Origin: JAPOXR01 sp963662395
Lineage (GTDB): Bacteria > Pseudomonadota > Alphaproteobacteria > Rhodobacterales > Rhodobacteraceae
Assembly (NCBI GenBank): GCA_963662395.1
Contig: OY759511.1
Location: 3,720,001-3,784,000, forward strand
DNA: 64,000 nt
Reading direction: 5' to 3'
The position numbers were made by a program, and so were the translations under genes. The notes beneath the pieces were generated by a model that was not told the origin of the DNA, made no database searches, and saw nothing but the letters and a program-made list of their open reading frames with translations. Positions 44,348-55,145 of the stretch are shown here, piece by piece (position 1 is the first letter of the stretch; the number at the start of each line of letters is the position of its first letter).

Positions 44348-46407
44348 ACGATCTGGAGGAATTCCATCATCAACTGATTGCCGACGTTCAGGGAGATGCC
44401 GATGTCTTCGGGCTCGTGACCGTGGAAGCCTTCTTCGAAAGGACAGGGGAGATTCTGACGGAAGCCGGGGAGGTCGACGGAGCGAGCCGGGCGTATTTCG
44501 AAGGAACCTATTCACGCGGCCATCTCCAGATCGACGGATACGGAGGAGACCCCAGGGATGATGACGGGATACTCAGCCTCATTCTCTGCGATTTTGCGTT
44601 GGGAGACGAAGTCCGCGTGTTGCACAAGGAGCATGTTCAACGCCTGTTGCAACGTATCCACAGGTTCCTGATCGCCAGCAGGAAGTCCGATTTCAGGGAT
44701 CAGCTGGAGGAGACCAGTGCCGGTTTCGGTGTGGCAGACCTGATTTCGACGACATGGAGGAAAATCGAAAAGATCAAGCTGATCATCGTCACGAATGGCG
44801 ATTTCCGAGCTCGCGCGGATGCGGCAAGGATGAAGGACGTTGATGGCAAACCGGTCACGCTCAGTGTCTGGGATCTGAAGCGCCTCAAGCAGTTCATGGA
44901 ACAGGGTCAGGTCCGGGCGAACCTGGTGATCAATTTTGAAGGCGATTTCGGTGGCGGAATTCCGATTCTTGCCGCATCGGGAGGAGGGGCAGTTCTCGAG
45001 AGCTACCTTGCAGTTATTCCCGGCAGGCAATTGGCAGAGATCTACGACAAGTGGGGCCCTCGACTCCTGGAGGCAAATGTCCGGAGCTTTCTGCAAGCAC
45101 GGAGCAAGGTGAACAGGGGCATCCGCGACACCATCCGTGAGGAGCCTCGCATGTTCTTCTCCTACAACAACGGACTGAGCGCGACTGCGGATGCGATAGA
45201 AGTGGAGCAGACGGACAACGGTCTCTGTCTCGTGAGGGCCGACAACCTCCAGATTGTCAACGGAGGGCAGACAACCGCATCGCTCCATGCTGCAAGAAAG
45301 GACTCTTCGGAGAAGTTGGAGGAGGTCCACGTCCAGATGAAGCTCACGATCGTTCCGCAAAGACAATCGGAATCAGTGGTTCCACGAATTTCGGAATACG
45401 CCAACAGTCAGAACAGGGTGAATGCCGCCGACTTCTTCGCGAACCACCCGTTTCACATACGCATCGAGGAGCTTTCGCGCCGCGTACTCGCCCCTTCCGG
45501 CCGTGAAGGCTACCGCGAAACGAAGTGGTTCTACGAACGGGCGAGAGGACAATACGCGGACGAGAGGGGTCGTCGCACTCCGGCACAGCGAAAAAAGTTC
45601 GATGCCGTGTTTCCGCGGTCTCAATTCCTTACGAAGACCGACCTTGCCAAATACGAGAACACCTGGGCTTGCAAGCCGCAGGTCGTCAGCCTTGGCGCGC
45701 AGAAGAACTTTGCGGAGTTCGCCGGACAAATCGGAAAGCGATGGGGCAAAAAGGGGAACACGTTCAATGACGTCTGGTTCAAACGCATGATTGCCAAGGC
45801 GATCGTCTTCCGTGCCACCGAAAGGATCGTGTCAGCTGCGACATGGTACGAGGGCGGATACCGGGCAAACATCGTGACCTACGCAATCGCGAAGATCGTC
45901 CACGATGCCGACGTTCGCAACCTGCTTGTCGACCTTGACACCATCTGGCGCCAGCAGGAAATCGCGCCGGCATTGAAAATCGCACTCCAGATTGCCGGTG
46001 CCGAGGCTCAGGCAGTGATCACCAATCCACCCGAGGGAATTCGCAACAACAGCGAATGGGCCAAGAAACAGGCGTGCTGGCATCGGCTGTCCGAGCTTCG
46101 ACTGAAATATCCGGATGATTTCGAAGGCACTCTGGTCTTGCCGGATGGTGTCGATAATGAGGGCGATGATGACAGCATCGAGGCAGAATTGATTGTCTTT
46201 AGACTCGGGGCTGCCTTCTGGGCCGGCGTGCACAGCTGGGCGCATGGTCATGGCCTCCTGACACCGCGCGAGAGTGGCATTCTTAAGGTCTGCTCCGCGA
46301 TGCCGGGCAAGTTGCCATCGGGCAAGCAGTGCGAGGTCGCGATGTCGGTGCTCGAAAAAATACAGAAACAGGGATTCTTGGCGCCTGAACTGGAAGAATT
46401 GAAGTGA
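44344..46407 (+). CDS. AIPR-family (abortive infection phage resistance) protein
   Basis: A 687-residue protein. The central AIPR core shows NVRSFLQARSKVNRGIRDT (245-263) and MFFSYNNGLSATAD (270-283), then ADNLQIVNGGQTTASLHAA near 300. AIPR proteins were first linked to phage abortive infection and recur in GHKL-Z1 loci. The N-terminal 110 residues (HLQIDGYGGD, ILCDFALG) resemble a restriction-nuclease-like start, but this is tentative. It is the last gene of the operon and is convergent with dcm, 172 bases away. Confidence 0.82.
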   Translation: MNDLEEFHHQLIADVQGDADVFGLVTVEAFFERTGEILTEAGEVDGASRAYFEGTYSRGHLQIDGYGGDPRDDDGILSLILCDFALGDEVRVLHKEHVQRLLQRIHRFLIASRKSDFRDQLEETSAGFGVADLISTTWRKIEKIKLIIVTNGDFRARADAARMKDVDGKPVTLSVWDLKRLKQFMEQGQVRANLVINFEGDFGGGIPILAASGGGAVLESYLAVIPGRQLAEIYDKWGPRLLEANVRSFLQARSKVNRGIRDTIREEPRMFFSYNNGLSATADAIEVEQTDNGLCLVRADNLQIVNGGQTTASLHAARKDSSEKLEEVHVQMKLTIVPQRQSESVVPRISEYANSQNRVNAADFFANHPFHIRIEELSRRVLAPSGREGYRETKWFYERARGQYADERGRRTPAQRKKFDAVFPRSQFLTKTDLAKYENTWACKPQVVSLGAQKNFAEFAGQIGKRWGKKGNTFNDVWFKRMIAKAIVFRATERIVSAATWYEGGYRANIVTYAIAKIVHDADVRNLLVDLDTIWRQQEIAPALKIALQIAGAEAQAVITNPPEGIRNNSEWAKKQACWHRLSELRLKYPDDFEGTLVLPDGVDNEGDDDSIEAELIVFRLGAAFWAGVHSWAHGHGLLTPRESGILKVCSAMPGKLPSGKQCEVAMSVLEKIQKQGFLAPELEELK

Positions 46408-46579
46408 TCCATGCTCAATGCTCCTGAAGAACTATGAATTGACCAAGGCCCGCCATCTGCGGTGGAACGGGTTCTGGTAGCCATTGCTCGCCAGTCGCTG
46501 AGGGTAGCGAGTTTCATGATTACCCGATGAGGACCCGCCGGTTACGCTCTCCTCGAACGTCTTGGTGGAAATTGTTTGA

Positions 46580-48115
46580 TTAGCAGTCGTCGAACACCGG
46601 CAGCAGCGCCTCTGCAATCTGCCATGCAAGGAAGGGTGGAACAGCATTTCCGACCTGAACAAACTGCTCGGTCCGGTTGCCCATGAAGTGATAGTTGTCC
46701 GGGAAGGTCTGCAGACGTGCCGCTTCGCGAACCGTCAGGCTGCGGCACTGCGCAGGGTCCGGGTGAATGTAGTAGTGGCCGTCCTTCGAGATATGGCTCG
46801 TCACCGTTGTCGATGGTACATTGGCAATCTGGACCCGGTATCGATCGCTGAACTTGCCAGAGTTCCAATTCCTGTGATTCGGAGCAAGGAGTGCCGGAAA
46901 CTGGTGCGCCTTTGGGCTGAACCCCTCTGCCCGGGCGAAGCAGGACGCGAAAAGATAGCGGGCAAGGTCGGACGGCATGTGGCCTCTGGTTTCGTGACCG
47001 GAAACCCCGACCAGACGAGGGTCGTCAATGAACTTTCCCAAGTCGAGGGGGAGACGCTTGGAAAGAGTGCGACGGGTTTTCGTTGTTCGACCAAGGCGAG
47101 CACCTGAAGCGAGTCGGAGTTCGACCTTGTCAAGGATCTCGCCAAACAGGTCGCCGCGATTGCCGCAATAGGTGCGGGTGGAGCGTCGCACCGTGCTGAG
47201 GGCATCCAGCATGATGTTGTGCCACGCTTTCCCATCATCGTCCCTGCTCAGTCCACTCCGTAATCGCGGGAGGCCAACCAGCGTGTCGGCGACCGGCACC
47301 TTCGAGTACCTACGTGGTAGTGCAGGTCGGTCAGAAACGGAAATGTCCGATCGCACGCCGACAATTATGACCCGATGGCGGGCCTGCGGAACGCCGAATT
47401 CTTCGGAACGCAGCACGAAATCCTTGGGCACCGGCTTGGCAGTCAGGCCTGTAGTGCCGGACAGGGAAAACAACTGATATCCTTCGCCGGTGCCTTCGAG
47501 GTCGGCAAGAACACGACTGAAGATTGCTTGTCCGTCAACCGTCGAGGAAAGCATCCCCTTGACGTTCTCCATCACGAAGACGTCGCAGCGAAACTCGTCG
47601 AGCACTCGACAGTACTCGCGGTACAGGAAGTGGCGCCGGTCGTCTGCAGGACAGTAGTCGAGATTCCCCGCATTCCTGGATCGTCCAGCCAGTGAATAGG
47701 CCTGGCAAGGCGGGCCACCGACCAGAAGCGTGCGATCTTCCGGATCGTTCCTGATTTTCGCAATGTACCGTGAAAGCAGCGCAGCCGTGCCCGGCTGACC
47801 CAGTTCCGCGCGGACCGCCTCCCTTTCTGCAGCCTGCCATTCCCGCGGATAGAGTTTCGGCCAGTCGGGACTCTCGGTTCTGCCGGCAATCCATGCGTAG
47901 TACTCGTGAGGGAACCGCTCGAACTGACGCAGAAATGAGCGAAGCCTCAATGTGCAATGCGCAGCGGGGTTGTTCTCGATCGAAATTTCGATGCGGTATG
48001 CTGGAGAACCATCCGGACGGCGACAGGATGAAAATCCTTCTCCCAGCCCACCGGGTCCGGCAAACAGATCCACGATACGTATTGGTCCGGCCAAGACATT
48101 CTCCTTCGGCTCCAC
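46580..48115 (-). CDS. dcm: DNA (cytosine-5-)-methyltransferase
   Basis: A C5-methyltransferase of about 511 residues. Motif I DLFAGPGGLGEGF (16-28), motif IV GGPPCQAYS with catalytic Cys137, motif VI VFVMENVKG, motif VIII QARHRVIIVG and motif X VGNAVPPFLAWQ are all intact. A large variable region after motif VIII holds the target-recognition part; the recognised site cannot be deduced. The start is unsure: GTG at 48115, TTG at 48094 with a good AAGGAG, or ATG at 48184, which would run into vsr. It is divergent from vsr and convergent with the AIPR gene. Confidence 0.9.
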   Translation of the reverse strand: MEPKENVLAGPIRIVDLFAGPGGLGEGFSSCRRPDGSPAYRIEISIENNPAAHCTLRLRSFLRQFERFPHEYYAWIAGRTESPDWPKLYPREWQAAEREAVRAELGQPGTAALLSRYIAKIRNDPEDRTLLVGGPPCQAYSLAGRSRNAGNLDYCPADDRRHFLYREYCRVLDEFRCDVFVMENVKGMLSSTVDGQAIFSRVLADLEGTGEGYQLFSLSGTTGLTAKPVPKDFVLRSEEFGVPQARHRVIIVGVRSDISVSDRPALPRRYSKVPVADTLVGLPRLRSGLSRDDDGKAWHNIMLDALSTVRRSTRTYCGNRGDLFGEILDKVELRLASGARLGRTTKTRRTLSKRLPLDLGKFIDDPRLVGVSGHETRGHMPSDLARYLFASCFARAEGFSPKAHQFPALLAPNHRNWNSGKFSDRYRVQIANVPSTTVTSHISKDGHYYIHPDPAQCRSLTVREAARLQTFPDNYHFMGNRTEQFVQVGNAVPPFLAWQIAEALLPVFDDC

Positions 48116-48150
48116 TTTCCAGGTTCTGGAGATCGTGGCAAGAGAAAGCA

Positions 48151-48582
48151 ATGGCGGACATAGTGGATTCCGAAACACGCTCACGCATGATGAGCAACAT
48201 TCGGGGGAAGGACACGAAACCGGAACTGACCTTGCGGCGTGCCCTGCATGCCCGAGGGCTCAGGTATCGGCTTCACGTCAAGGACCTCCCCGGCCGGCCG
48301 GATCTTGCCTTCCCGAAGTTTCGTGCGGTCGTGTTCGTTCACGGGTGCTTCTGGCATCGGCATGCAGGTTGCGCCAAGGCAACCAATCCTGGAACCAGAG
48401 TTCAATTCTGGCGGGAGAAATTCGAAAGCAACGTAAAGCGGGACCAGAGGAACAGCGAGCGGCTGAAGATAATGGGATGGCGTGTCCACACGGTCTGGGA
48501 ATGCGAGTTGACCAATAGGCTCGTCGAATGCGCAGCTGAACGCGTTGAAACTTGGCTGACGAACGGCAATTCTTTTCCGTGA
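48151..48582 (+). CDS. vsr: Very short patch repair (Vsr) endonuclease
   Basis: A 143-residue Vsr protein: MSNIRGKDTKPELTLRRAL (14-32), catalytic PDLAFPKF, and the zinc-site segment VHGCFWHRHAGC, followed by WREKFESNV. It nicks next to T in T:G mismatches made by deamination of 5-methylcytosine, thus protecting sites of the divergent methyltransferase. It starts about 35 bases from the dcm start. An IS66 element inserted 13 bases beyond its stop. Confidence 0.92.
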   Translation: MADIVDSETRSRMMSNIRGKDTKPELTLRRALHARGLRYRLHVKDLPGRPDLAFPKFRAVVFVHGCFWHRHAGCAKATNPGTRVQFWREKFESNVKRDQRNSERLKIMGWRVHTVWECELTNRLVECAAERVETWLTNGNSFP

Positions 48583-48603
48583 TCTTCGAAAGGAGGTAAC
48601 TGC

Positions 48604-50065
48604 TCACCCCTGGTTGGTTCCGTGCTTTGGGTAGTGCATCTTCATCATGTCTGCGGCCTTTCCGGCGAGGGCGATCCGGATGGCGACGAGAGGGTTGTAT
48701 CCGAGTGCCGCCATGGAACTCGGGTAGCTCGAGATCCGGCACCAGGCCTCGGCGCAATGCCGGGTCCGGAAGCATCCGGACACCTTGATCCTGACCTTGG
48801 CCATCCTGATCTTCTGCTCGGCCGCGTTGTTGGTGAAGCTGACATCCGGGTCCGCCATGAAGCGCAGGACTGACTCCTCGTGCTTCACGAGGCGCGCATG
48901 CAGGTTGTGTGCGTCGGACTTCGCGATCCGTCCCCGTTTTCCTTTCGGGCGCGGCGGGATCCCGGGCAGTTCCCTGCCGCCCCGGGTCAGGATGGTCCGG
49001 TATCGCCTGCGCATGGCCAAGCGCTCGGCCTCGGGCAAGGTCCTGGTGTCGCTCCTGTTGACCCTGTGGCAGGCCTCGCGCAGCAGCGCCTTCATCAGGC
49101 GCGCCCGGCGGAAGCCGTCGGACTCGACGACGAAGGCGAGTTCGCGCAGAAGGTGCGAGCCGCACAGCTGATGCCTGCACTGGTCGTGGGCGAAACACGT
49201 CGCCCGGCAGTCGTGAACCAGGGTACCGGTGCAGCGCGGGATGATGCCGATCTCGTCGATCGCCTCCCGGCCGCGCTTCCGGTGCAGGAACTTCACCGTC
49301 AGGGATCCGTCGGTGACGACATGGAGCCACCGGGTCCTGCCGTCGACCCGGAAGCCGGTTTCGCCCGTCTGCAGGGCCGGGCGTTCCGGAAGATGCGCGA
49401 TGGCAGCCTCCTCCCATGACTGCAGCGCGTCATGCAGGCGCCTGACATGGCCGAGGCAGGTGGCCTCGGAGAGCCTGAGGCCGGAGATCGCCTGCACCAG
49501 CGCGACCGCCCGGCGTAGCGACAGGACCAGCAGGTTGACGACGAAGGCCCGGAGGCCGGCGCCGACTGCCCGGACCCGGCATGGCGTCGGGGAACCGGCC
49601 CCTGGTCCGGGCCCGGCACTCGGGACACTCCCTGATCTCGGCGCCCACGCGGCGGCAGGTGACCTCGAACACGATGTCGTGCAGGATGCGCCGTTCCCGC
49701 TCGACGGGGTCGACGCCGCAGGCGTCGCAGGCCTCGACGGCGGCCGTCTCCTCGACGGTGGTCTTCCGGAGGTTGTCGCCCGTCTGCAGGTTCGGCTTCG
49801 CGCCCTTGCCACTGTCGCCCTTGCCCGTGTGCCGAGCGGTCTCGTCCTTCTCGGTCCGCGACGGCGGGAGGCCGGAGTTCCTGCCCGCCCGGCGGGTCGT
49901 CCTCTCCGGCAGGACGGCGATCAGTTCGCCCGGCAGGCTGAACAGGACGCCGATCACGGCATCGACCTCGCCCGGCACCTTGCCGTCCTTTCGCAGCGCG
50001 GCGATGCGGGCCTTCGCGTCGTCGAGCTCCTCGCGCAGGGACGTGCCGTCCACGCTCGCCATCAT
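48604..50065 (-). pseudogene. tnpC: IS66-family transposase TnpC (frameshifted)
   Basis: Reads ASVDGTSLREELDDAKARI (leucine-rich start), GLPPSRTEKDE, then the zinc finger ACDACG...CPEC. Around 49570 the frame changes and continues FVVNLLVLSLRRAV, TGFRVDGRTRWLHVV and SFTNNAAEQKIRMAKV, the IS66 DDE domain. One frameshift separates two otherwise complete halves (about 485 residues together). Its ATG overlaps the methylase stop (ATGA). Confidence 0.82.
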
Positions 50066-50724
50066 TCGGCCTCCACCGCCATGACCGCCGCCAGCACCGC
50101 GAGCCGCTCGTCCGACGGCATCGAGCGGTAGCGCCGCGCCCAGCTTTCGGCGTTGCGCCTGACCGTCTGGCGATGGGTGAAGTCCCGGCCGGCGAACCGG
50201 GCCCAGTGCAGCCGGTCGGGCTCGAAGTTGAACCACACCGCCTCGGTGACCACCGCCGCATGGTTGTTGACCTGCAGCGCCATGGACCGCCAGCCGGCAA
50301 GCCGGGCCTCGTAGAGCCGCGACGGGTAGCCGGAGATCATCACCTGGCAGTCCGGCGACGTCAGCAGGTCCGGCAGCGCCACGTGCGAGGCCTCGTCGAA
50401 GTCGTGCCGGTAGCGGCGTTCCGAGCGCCGGGTCGCCGGCAGGCAGGGCGGGTCGCAGCAGACCAGTTCGCGGCCCTGGAAAGGGAAGGACTTGAGGAAG
50501 CGCAGGGCGCATCCCTGGTGCAGTTCCACCGGATGGTCGCAGGCAAAGCCCTCGATCGCGCGACGGTCAGGGTCGATGCCGATGTTGCGCTGCGCGGGAA
50601 GCTTGCGCTTCATGATGGCGCCGCCCCCAAGAAACGGCTCGATGTACACGTCGTGCGCCGGCCGGGATGCAATGATCGCCTGGCAAAGCCCCGATGTCGC
50701 CTTCGAACCGAACCACGCCGCCAT
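50062..50724 (-). CDS. D12-class DNA adenine methylase, IS66 passenger
   Basis: A 220-residue protein with the S-adenosylmethionine motif VYIEPFLGGGAIMKRK (26-41) and a catalytic motif CCDPPCLPATRRSERRYRHDF in which the usual DPPY is DPPC. The Tyr normally stacks with the flipped adenine, so activity may be altered. The gene is inside the IS66 element and overlaps tnpC by 4 bases, so it moves with it. It could mark the element's DNA or help it avoid host restriction; this is inference. Confidence 0.8.
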   Translation of the reverse strand: MAAWFGSKATSGLCQAIIASRPAHDVYIEPFLGGGAIMKRKLPAQRNIGIDPDRRAIEGFACDHPVELHQGCALRFLKSFPFQGRELVCCDPPCLPATRRSERRYRHDFDEASHVALPDLLTSPDCQVMISGYPSRLYEARLAGWRSMALQVNNHAAVVTEAVWFNFEPDRLHWARFAGRDFTHRQTVRRNAESWARRYRSMPSDERLAVLAAVMAVEAE

Positions 50725-51124
50725 CGTCCCGACCGCCTCCGAAACACCCGATGCAACTCGGACAGGACGCCGGGCCTATGTTGTCAACAGGCGATTCCGT
50801 GAAACCCCCGTGCGAACCGACGGGAACCCGAAGCAATGCCGGAAAGTCAAATCAACCGAAGGGGGGGTGCGCAGTTACGAAAGGAGATTGAAAGGATCTC
50901 TTGATTCGGCGATCGAACCTTGCTCGTGGAATTCAAAGGTTCTTCATCAACAAACGACTATGTCTCATGGCGGACACAAGTGGGATCGTTAGAAGTGACA
51001 AGACGGATTATTTCTCCGCGGGCCTTGACAGGGTCATTTGATATGCCATCCGGGAATCGGAACGCACTGCCGACAATAGCGCAGACGAATCCGGACCAAT
51101 GTCGACAAATTGAACGGCTGACAG

Positions 51125-51316
51125 ATGAATTTTGAAGCAGACCTGAAACAGATACTGAAATCGCAATTCGACATGCACGGAATTGATTATGACGACACTG
51201 CAGACATCCGCGATCTGACCAGCTGTTTCCTGGAGATGACAAACAGGAGGATTTCCCCCTGCCCCCGGAACGTCATCTTTTCCGAGGAAATTCATTCCTC
51301 CTTGGGCGACCTCTGG
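51125..51316 (+). pseudogene. Disrupted island gene, N-terminal part
   Basis: Starts MNFEADLKQILKSQFDMHG and reads to IFSEEIHSSLGDL before IS256 copy 2. After removal of the IS and one 8-base duplication it continues LQAAERSPEEQKRAQ to about 52812. A second break by IS110 material follows, and the C-terminal part lies at 55146-55917. No domain is recognised; total about 330 residues. Confidence 0.7.
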
Positions 51317-52764
51317 GAATGTCCCGACCAATGTTGAAACTCAGGTAAGAGGTCGGCGCCTCTTCCCTCGAGCGCCAGGCTCGGGGTGTTCAATCCGGAC
51401 AAGGAAGCGACACCATGAAAAGGACTGCACCATCCGGCACCAGGCATTCCGGCACCATCGACACCAGCGAGCTCGTCTCCGCGGCCTGGAGGGATGTCGC
51501 CGCCGGCCTTGACCGCCTCCGCGTCATGGCCGGCATCGATGCCGTGCAGGAGATGATGCAGGAGGACGCGGCCAACCTTGCCGGTGAGCGCTGCGGGCGG
51601 GACGCAGGCAAGCCCGGTCATCGCCGGGGGCGGGCATCCGGCATGGTCGGCTTCCGGGGAGCCAGGATCAGACTCGAGCGACCACGGGTTCGAGACAGGG
51701 AGACCGGGCGGGAGCTGCCGCTGCCGGGCCGGGAGGAGGTTCGTGATGGCGGCTGTCCCGGGCAATGGGCGACATCGCCGATGCTGATGAACGGGCAGGC
51801 GCGGAAGCTCCGCTCTGCCATCCACCCGAAGGAGGCGGCAGTCCCCGACGATCACGGCTCCGGCCTGTCACGCCCGGCAGTCTCCCGGCGGCATCGAAGC
51901 ACCGGCCGGGGAGAGGCTCCGCGAATGGATGTCATCGGACATCTCGGAGATTGACCTCCTGGTCATCCGGATCGATGGCATGCACCTGGCCGACAACCTC
52001 CTGACGGCCCCGGCCATCGGCGCCGCCTCCGGAGGACACGAGCATCCCCCCGCTGTGGTGGAAGGAGCTGCCGGGAACAAGGCCACGGTTCGGGCATTGG
52101 CAGGTAGCCCGGCCTGCCGGGGGCTCGATCCTTCCATGCGCCGCCTGTTCGTGCCGGACGGCGCCGGGGCACTGAGTTCGGCCGTCAGGCGGACCTTCGG
52201 GGCAGGTATCCGCCATCCGGCGCTGCCGGGTCCACAAGGGCAGGAACATCCGGAGCGCCTGCCCGGGCGTCTGCATGCCGGTTGCTGCCTGGCGCTTCGC
52301 CAGGCCCGGGAGCCTGATGATGCAGGCAAGGCCGGGCGTCGGCTTCGCAGGCCTGCCCGCCGCCTCGAGCGGGAGGCTTCCTGTGTCTCCGGATCGATTC
52401 CCGAGGGGCTGGACGAGATCCTCATGGCGGCCCGGCCCGGATTGCCGAAGGAGTTCAGGCGGGCCCTGGCCACGACCGACATGATCGGGAGCGCCCATTC
52501 GGTGGTCAGGCAGACCTGCCCGGGCGCCGTGCGATGGCGTGGAGCCGGGATGGCACTGCGGGACCTGCTCCGGTATGCTGGAGGCCGGCAAGCGCATGCG
52601 GCGCCTCGGGGCCTGTCGGCAGTTGCCGATCCTGGGGGCCGCGCTGGAGAGGCATCACCGGGGAGATGCGGAAACCACCGGCATCGACCACCGCGCACGG
52701 GCGGCATGATGATCACATGGCGGCGCCGGCCGACGCCGGTTTCGACATCGGTCGGGACATTCCC
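51315..52764 (+). mobile_element. IS256-type element, copy 2
   Basis: A 1450-bp element with ends GGGAATGTCCCGACC and inverse, flanked by the exact 8-base duplication CGACCTCT (51307-51314 and 52765-52772), as IS256 makes. It interrupts an ORF that can be rejoined across it. It is the uninterrupted reference for copy 1 at 16548. Confidence 0.9.
51415..52709 (+). pseudogene. IS256-family transposase pseudogene (copy 2)
   Basis: Begins MKRTAPSGTRHSGTIDTSEL, and reads RVRDRETGRELPLPG in frame. A frameshift near 51870 moves to SDISEIDLLVIRIDGMH and LSSAVRRTFGAG, then a further shift leads to PRRLERE-type segments and RDLLRYAGG. The catalytic Asp in LLVIRIDG is kept, but the gene is broken at least twice. 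Confidence 0.8.
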
Positions 52765-52772
52765 CGACCTCT

Positions 52773-52815
52773 TGCAGGCAGCCGAGCGGTCGCCGGAGGA
52801 ACAGAAAAGAGCGCA
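52773..52815 (+). pseudogene. Disrupted island gene, middle part
   Basis: A short segment LQAAERSPEEQKRAQ that restores frame with the piece ending at 51314. Beyond GCGCAAG the reading is no longer coherent; IS110-derived DNA follows to about 55140. Confidence 0.55.
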
Positions 52816-53149
52816 AGGCGTATGTGGACGCCCCCCGTGGTGCAGGCAGGATTCCGAACAACTCGTGACTGCGGCCAGGACACTGTCGCATGTCCGGCCT
52901 CTCGATGCAGCATTCATTCGCCGCCGGCCCACATGGTGTTCGCGGATCGGATCCAGATCGCCTGAGCGGGCTCGAAGCCCTGCGCAAGACACTGGTTCTT
53001 CCGACCCGGCCTTCAATGACCTCTTGCCCCCATGTCGTCTTTCGTCCCGACCGCCCGGGCCGGGGTCATCCCGGCGTCACGCTCGCAAGAGCCGTGTCCG
53101 CAGGGCCCGGCATTCCTCTCCGGGCAGCCGGCTGCCCGGTTGCAATCTC

Positions 53150-53927
53150 GTCTCTCTTCCCCTCCGGGCCGTCATTCCGCTGCCGCCATCGCCGCCGGCG
53201 TGCGGTCGTTCTCCCCGGAGGCCGACAGCGCCCGGATCATGCGCGCCATCCTGTTTGCCAGCGCCATCGCCGCCGGCTGCCCGGGATCCCGCTGCCGCAT
53301 CCCGGTGATCCGCCCGGGAAGCTGCCGGCCTGCCGCCTGCTGCTCCCGGGGTGTCGGCCCGAGCCGGGCAGCTGTCCCGGCCACGGCGGAAGCTCTCCAT
53401 CGGCGGCGCCAAGGCATGGACGGCCATGGCGCGGATCGGCCCGCTGCCGGGAATGGTCATCAACTGCTTCATCCCGCCGCGCATCCGGGCTCGGGAGCGG
53501 ATATCCTTGCCCCGGCCGGCGATCCGCTCGGAAAGCGGGGCGATCCGGTCAAGCAGCAGCCCGGCCGGCGATGCCACGAGGCCGAATTCGGCCAGGTGGC
53601 CGCGGAGATCCCCGGTCTGCGTTCGCTGCCGGACCAGGAGTGCCCGGGCACGAAAGAGCATGGCATCGGCCCGGGCCGCCTCGGACTTCACGGCCACGAA
53701 GCGCATGGCCCTGCGCGGTGCGGCCGGGCGATGATCTGCCGTCCCCGGTGACGGGCGCCGCCGCAGGCCTCCATCACTACCAGGCATGATGGAGCCCTGG
53801 ACAGGAAGGAAGGAAACCTGCCACGTGAGACCGTCTTCCGGAAGACCGGGTGGCCCTCGGCGGCGGCACCGTGCAGCCGGAAGCTGCGCTTCGACATGTC
53901 GATGCCGATGATGGGTGTGTGTTCCAT
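53150..53927 (-). pseudogene. IS110-family transposase pseudogene A
   Basis: Starts MEHTPIIGIDMSKRSFRLHG, the DEDD RuvC-like start, then LVVMEACGGA. After frameshifts the serine-domain half follows as RFVAVKSEAARADAMLFRAR, LLVRQRTQTGDLRGHLAEFG and LMTIPGSGPI. The central section with further Asp residues is missing or scrambled, so it is inactive. Confidence 0.75.
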
Positions 53928-54339
53928 GGACGCGTCCTCCCTGTTTCAACGCGCAGCCGGTCCGGCGGCCTCCCCGGCGCAGGGCGACGCCGTCCGGAGG
54001 GGGCGTCCACCCGCATGACCGGCATGGGGGAATGAGAAGGGAAAGGGGTTGTACATTGTCGCGCCCGGCCTTTCCCGTGGAAGACCCCGCCATTGCCATG
54101 ACGCTTCGACCTCTCCGTTCTCCGGTCGGGATCGCCGTCGCCGGCTCCATGGCCCGACTGTCCGGCAACGGCGAAGCGGGGCATCGGCCCCGCAAGGCGG
54201 GTCGGACCGGGATCCGCCCGGATCATGAAAGCGGATCGGTGATGGAGCACGGCCTTCCCGCCTTCCCGCCAATCTCCCGGGTCCCGGATGGATGCCCGGG
54301 CCAGGATGCCGGATCATCGCGGGAACAGGAGCAGGAGAC

Positions 54340-55077
54340 ATGACCGGCCTGGTGGCCGGCACCCGCGTCGGCAAGGACGAACCCGGCATCCACCCGGATG
54401 GAGAAGACGGAAGGCTTCCCCGGGGCCGGGACGGCTGTCGGGCCATTGCCGAATGGTCCGGAGGCAAGGATGTCGACCGGGTCATCCTCGAGGCTGCCGG
54501 GCGCCATCACCGTGCATTGCTGCCATCGCTGCATGCGAAGGGCCTTGCGGTCCCGGTGGTCGATCCCCGCCGGTCCCGGGACCTTGCCGGGGCCGGCGAT
54601 CCGGTCCCGAGGTCAGGGCTTCCCCGCCTCGTTGCCTGGATCGACAAGGCCATCGCCACCCGTGACCGGGAGATCGGGAAGCCGATTGCCGGCGAGGCCG
54701 CCCATGCCGGGAGCTGCCGGATCCCGGTCTCGATCCCCGGCATCGGCCCGGCCGTCGCGGCAGCGCTGATCGGCGGGCGGAGGAGGCCTCGCGATGTCCT
54801 CTTCATGGCGGCAATGGCCAGGAGCCCCGGCATGAAGGTGCTGCACGGCCGGCCCGGGGAGCGGGGAAAGCACCGCGAGGTGGCCCTGGTCGCCGTCATG
54901 CGGAAGCTGATCGTGACCCGATGCCCTTCCGCGCGATGGCCGCATGTGGCCCGCGCGGGCACCGGGCCGATCGGCGGCGGCGCGGTGCCGGTGAAACAGG
55001 CACTGCCGCTACCTGTTGCGACGGCGCTGATCGGCGCGCCTGGCCGCACGGCCGGACCGTGGAGAATTGCTGCATGA
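54340..55077 (+). pseudogene. IS110-family transposase pseudogene B
   Basis: Begins MTGLVAGTRVGKDEPGIH (a worn AGIDVSK start), with VDRVILEAAGRHHRALL and later RIPVSIPGIGPAVAAALI, KHREVALVAVMRKLI, as in IS110 of the IS1111 side. A middle section is deleted. It faces pseudogene A head to head and is unrelated in detail. Confidence 0.75.
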
Positions 55078-55145
55078 TCCGTGCATGGAATTTCCGGGGC
55101 CCGGGGAAATCTTCGAGAACACCCCTTGCAGGCAGACATGGATGC

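Larger units (their letters stand above)
48596..50878 (-). mobile_element. IS66-family element with Dam-like passenger
   Basis: A 2283-bp element with inverse ends GTAACTGCTCACCCC (left) and GTAACTGCGCACCCC (right, complement). An exact 8-base duplication GAAAGGAG flanks it at 48588-48595 and 50879-50886, as IS66 makes. It holds a D12-type methylase gene and a frameshifted tnpC; no tnpA or tnpB is seen. The well-preserved ends point to recent arrival. Confidence 0.88.
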
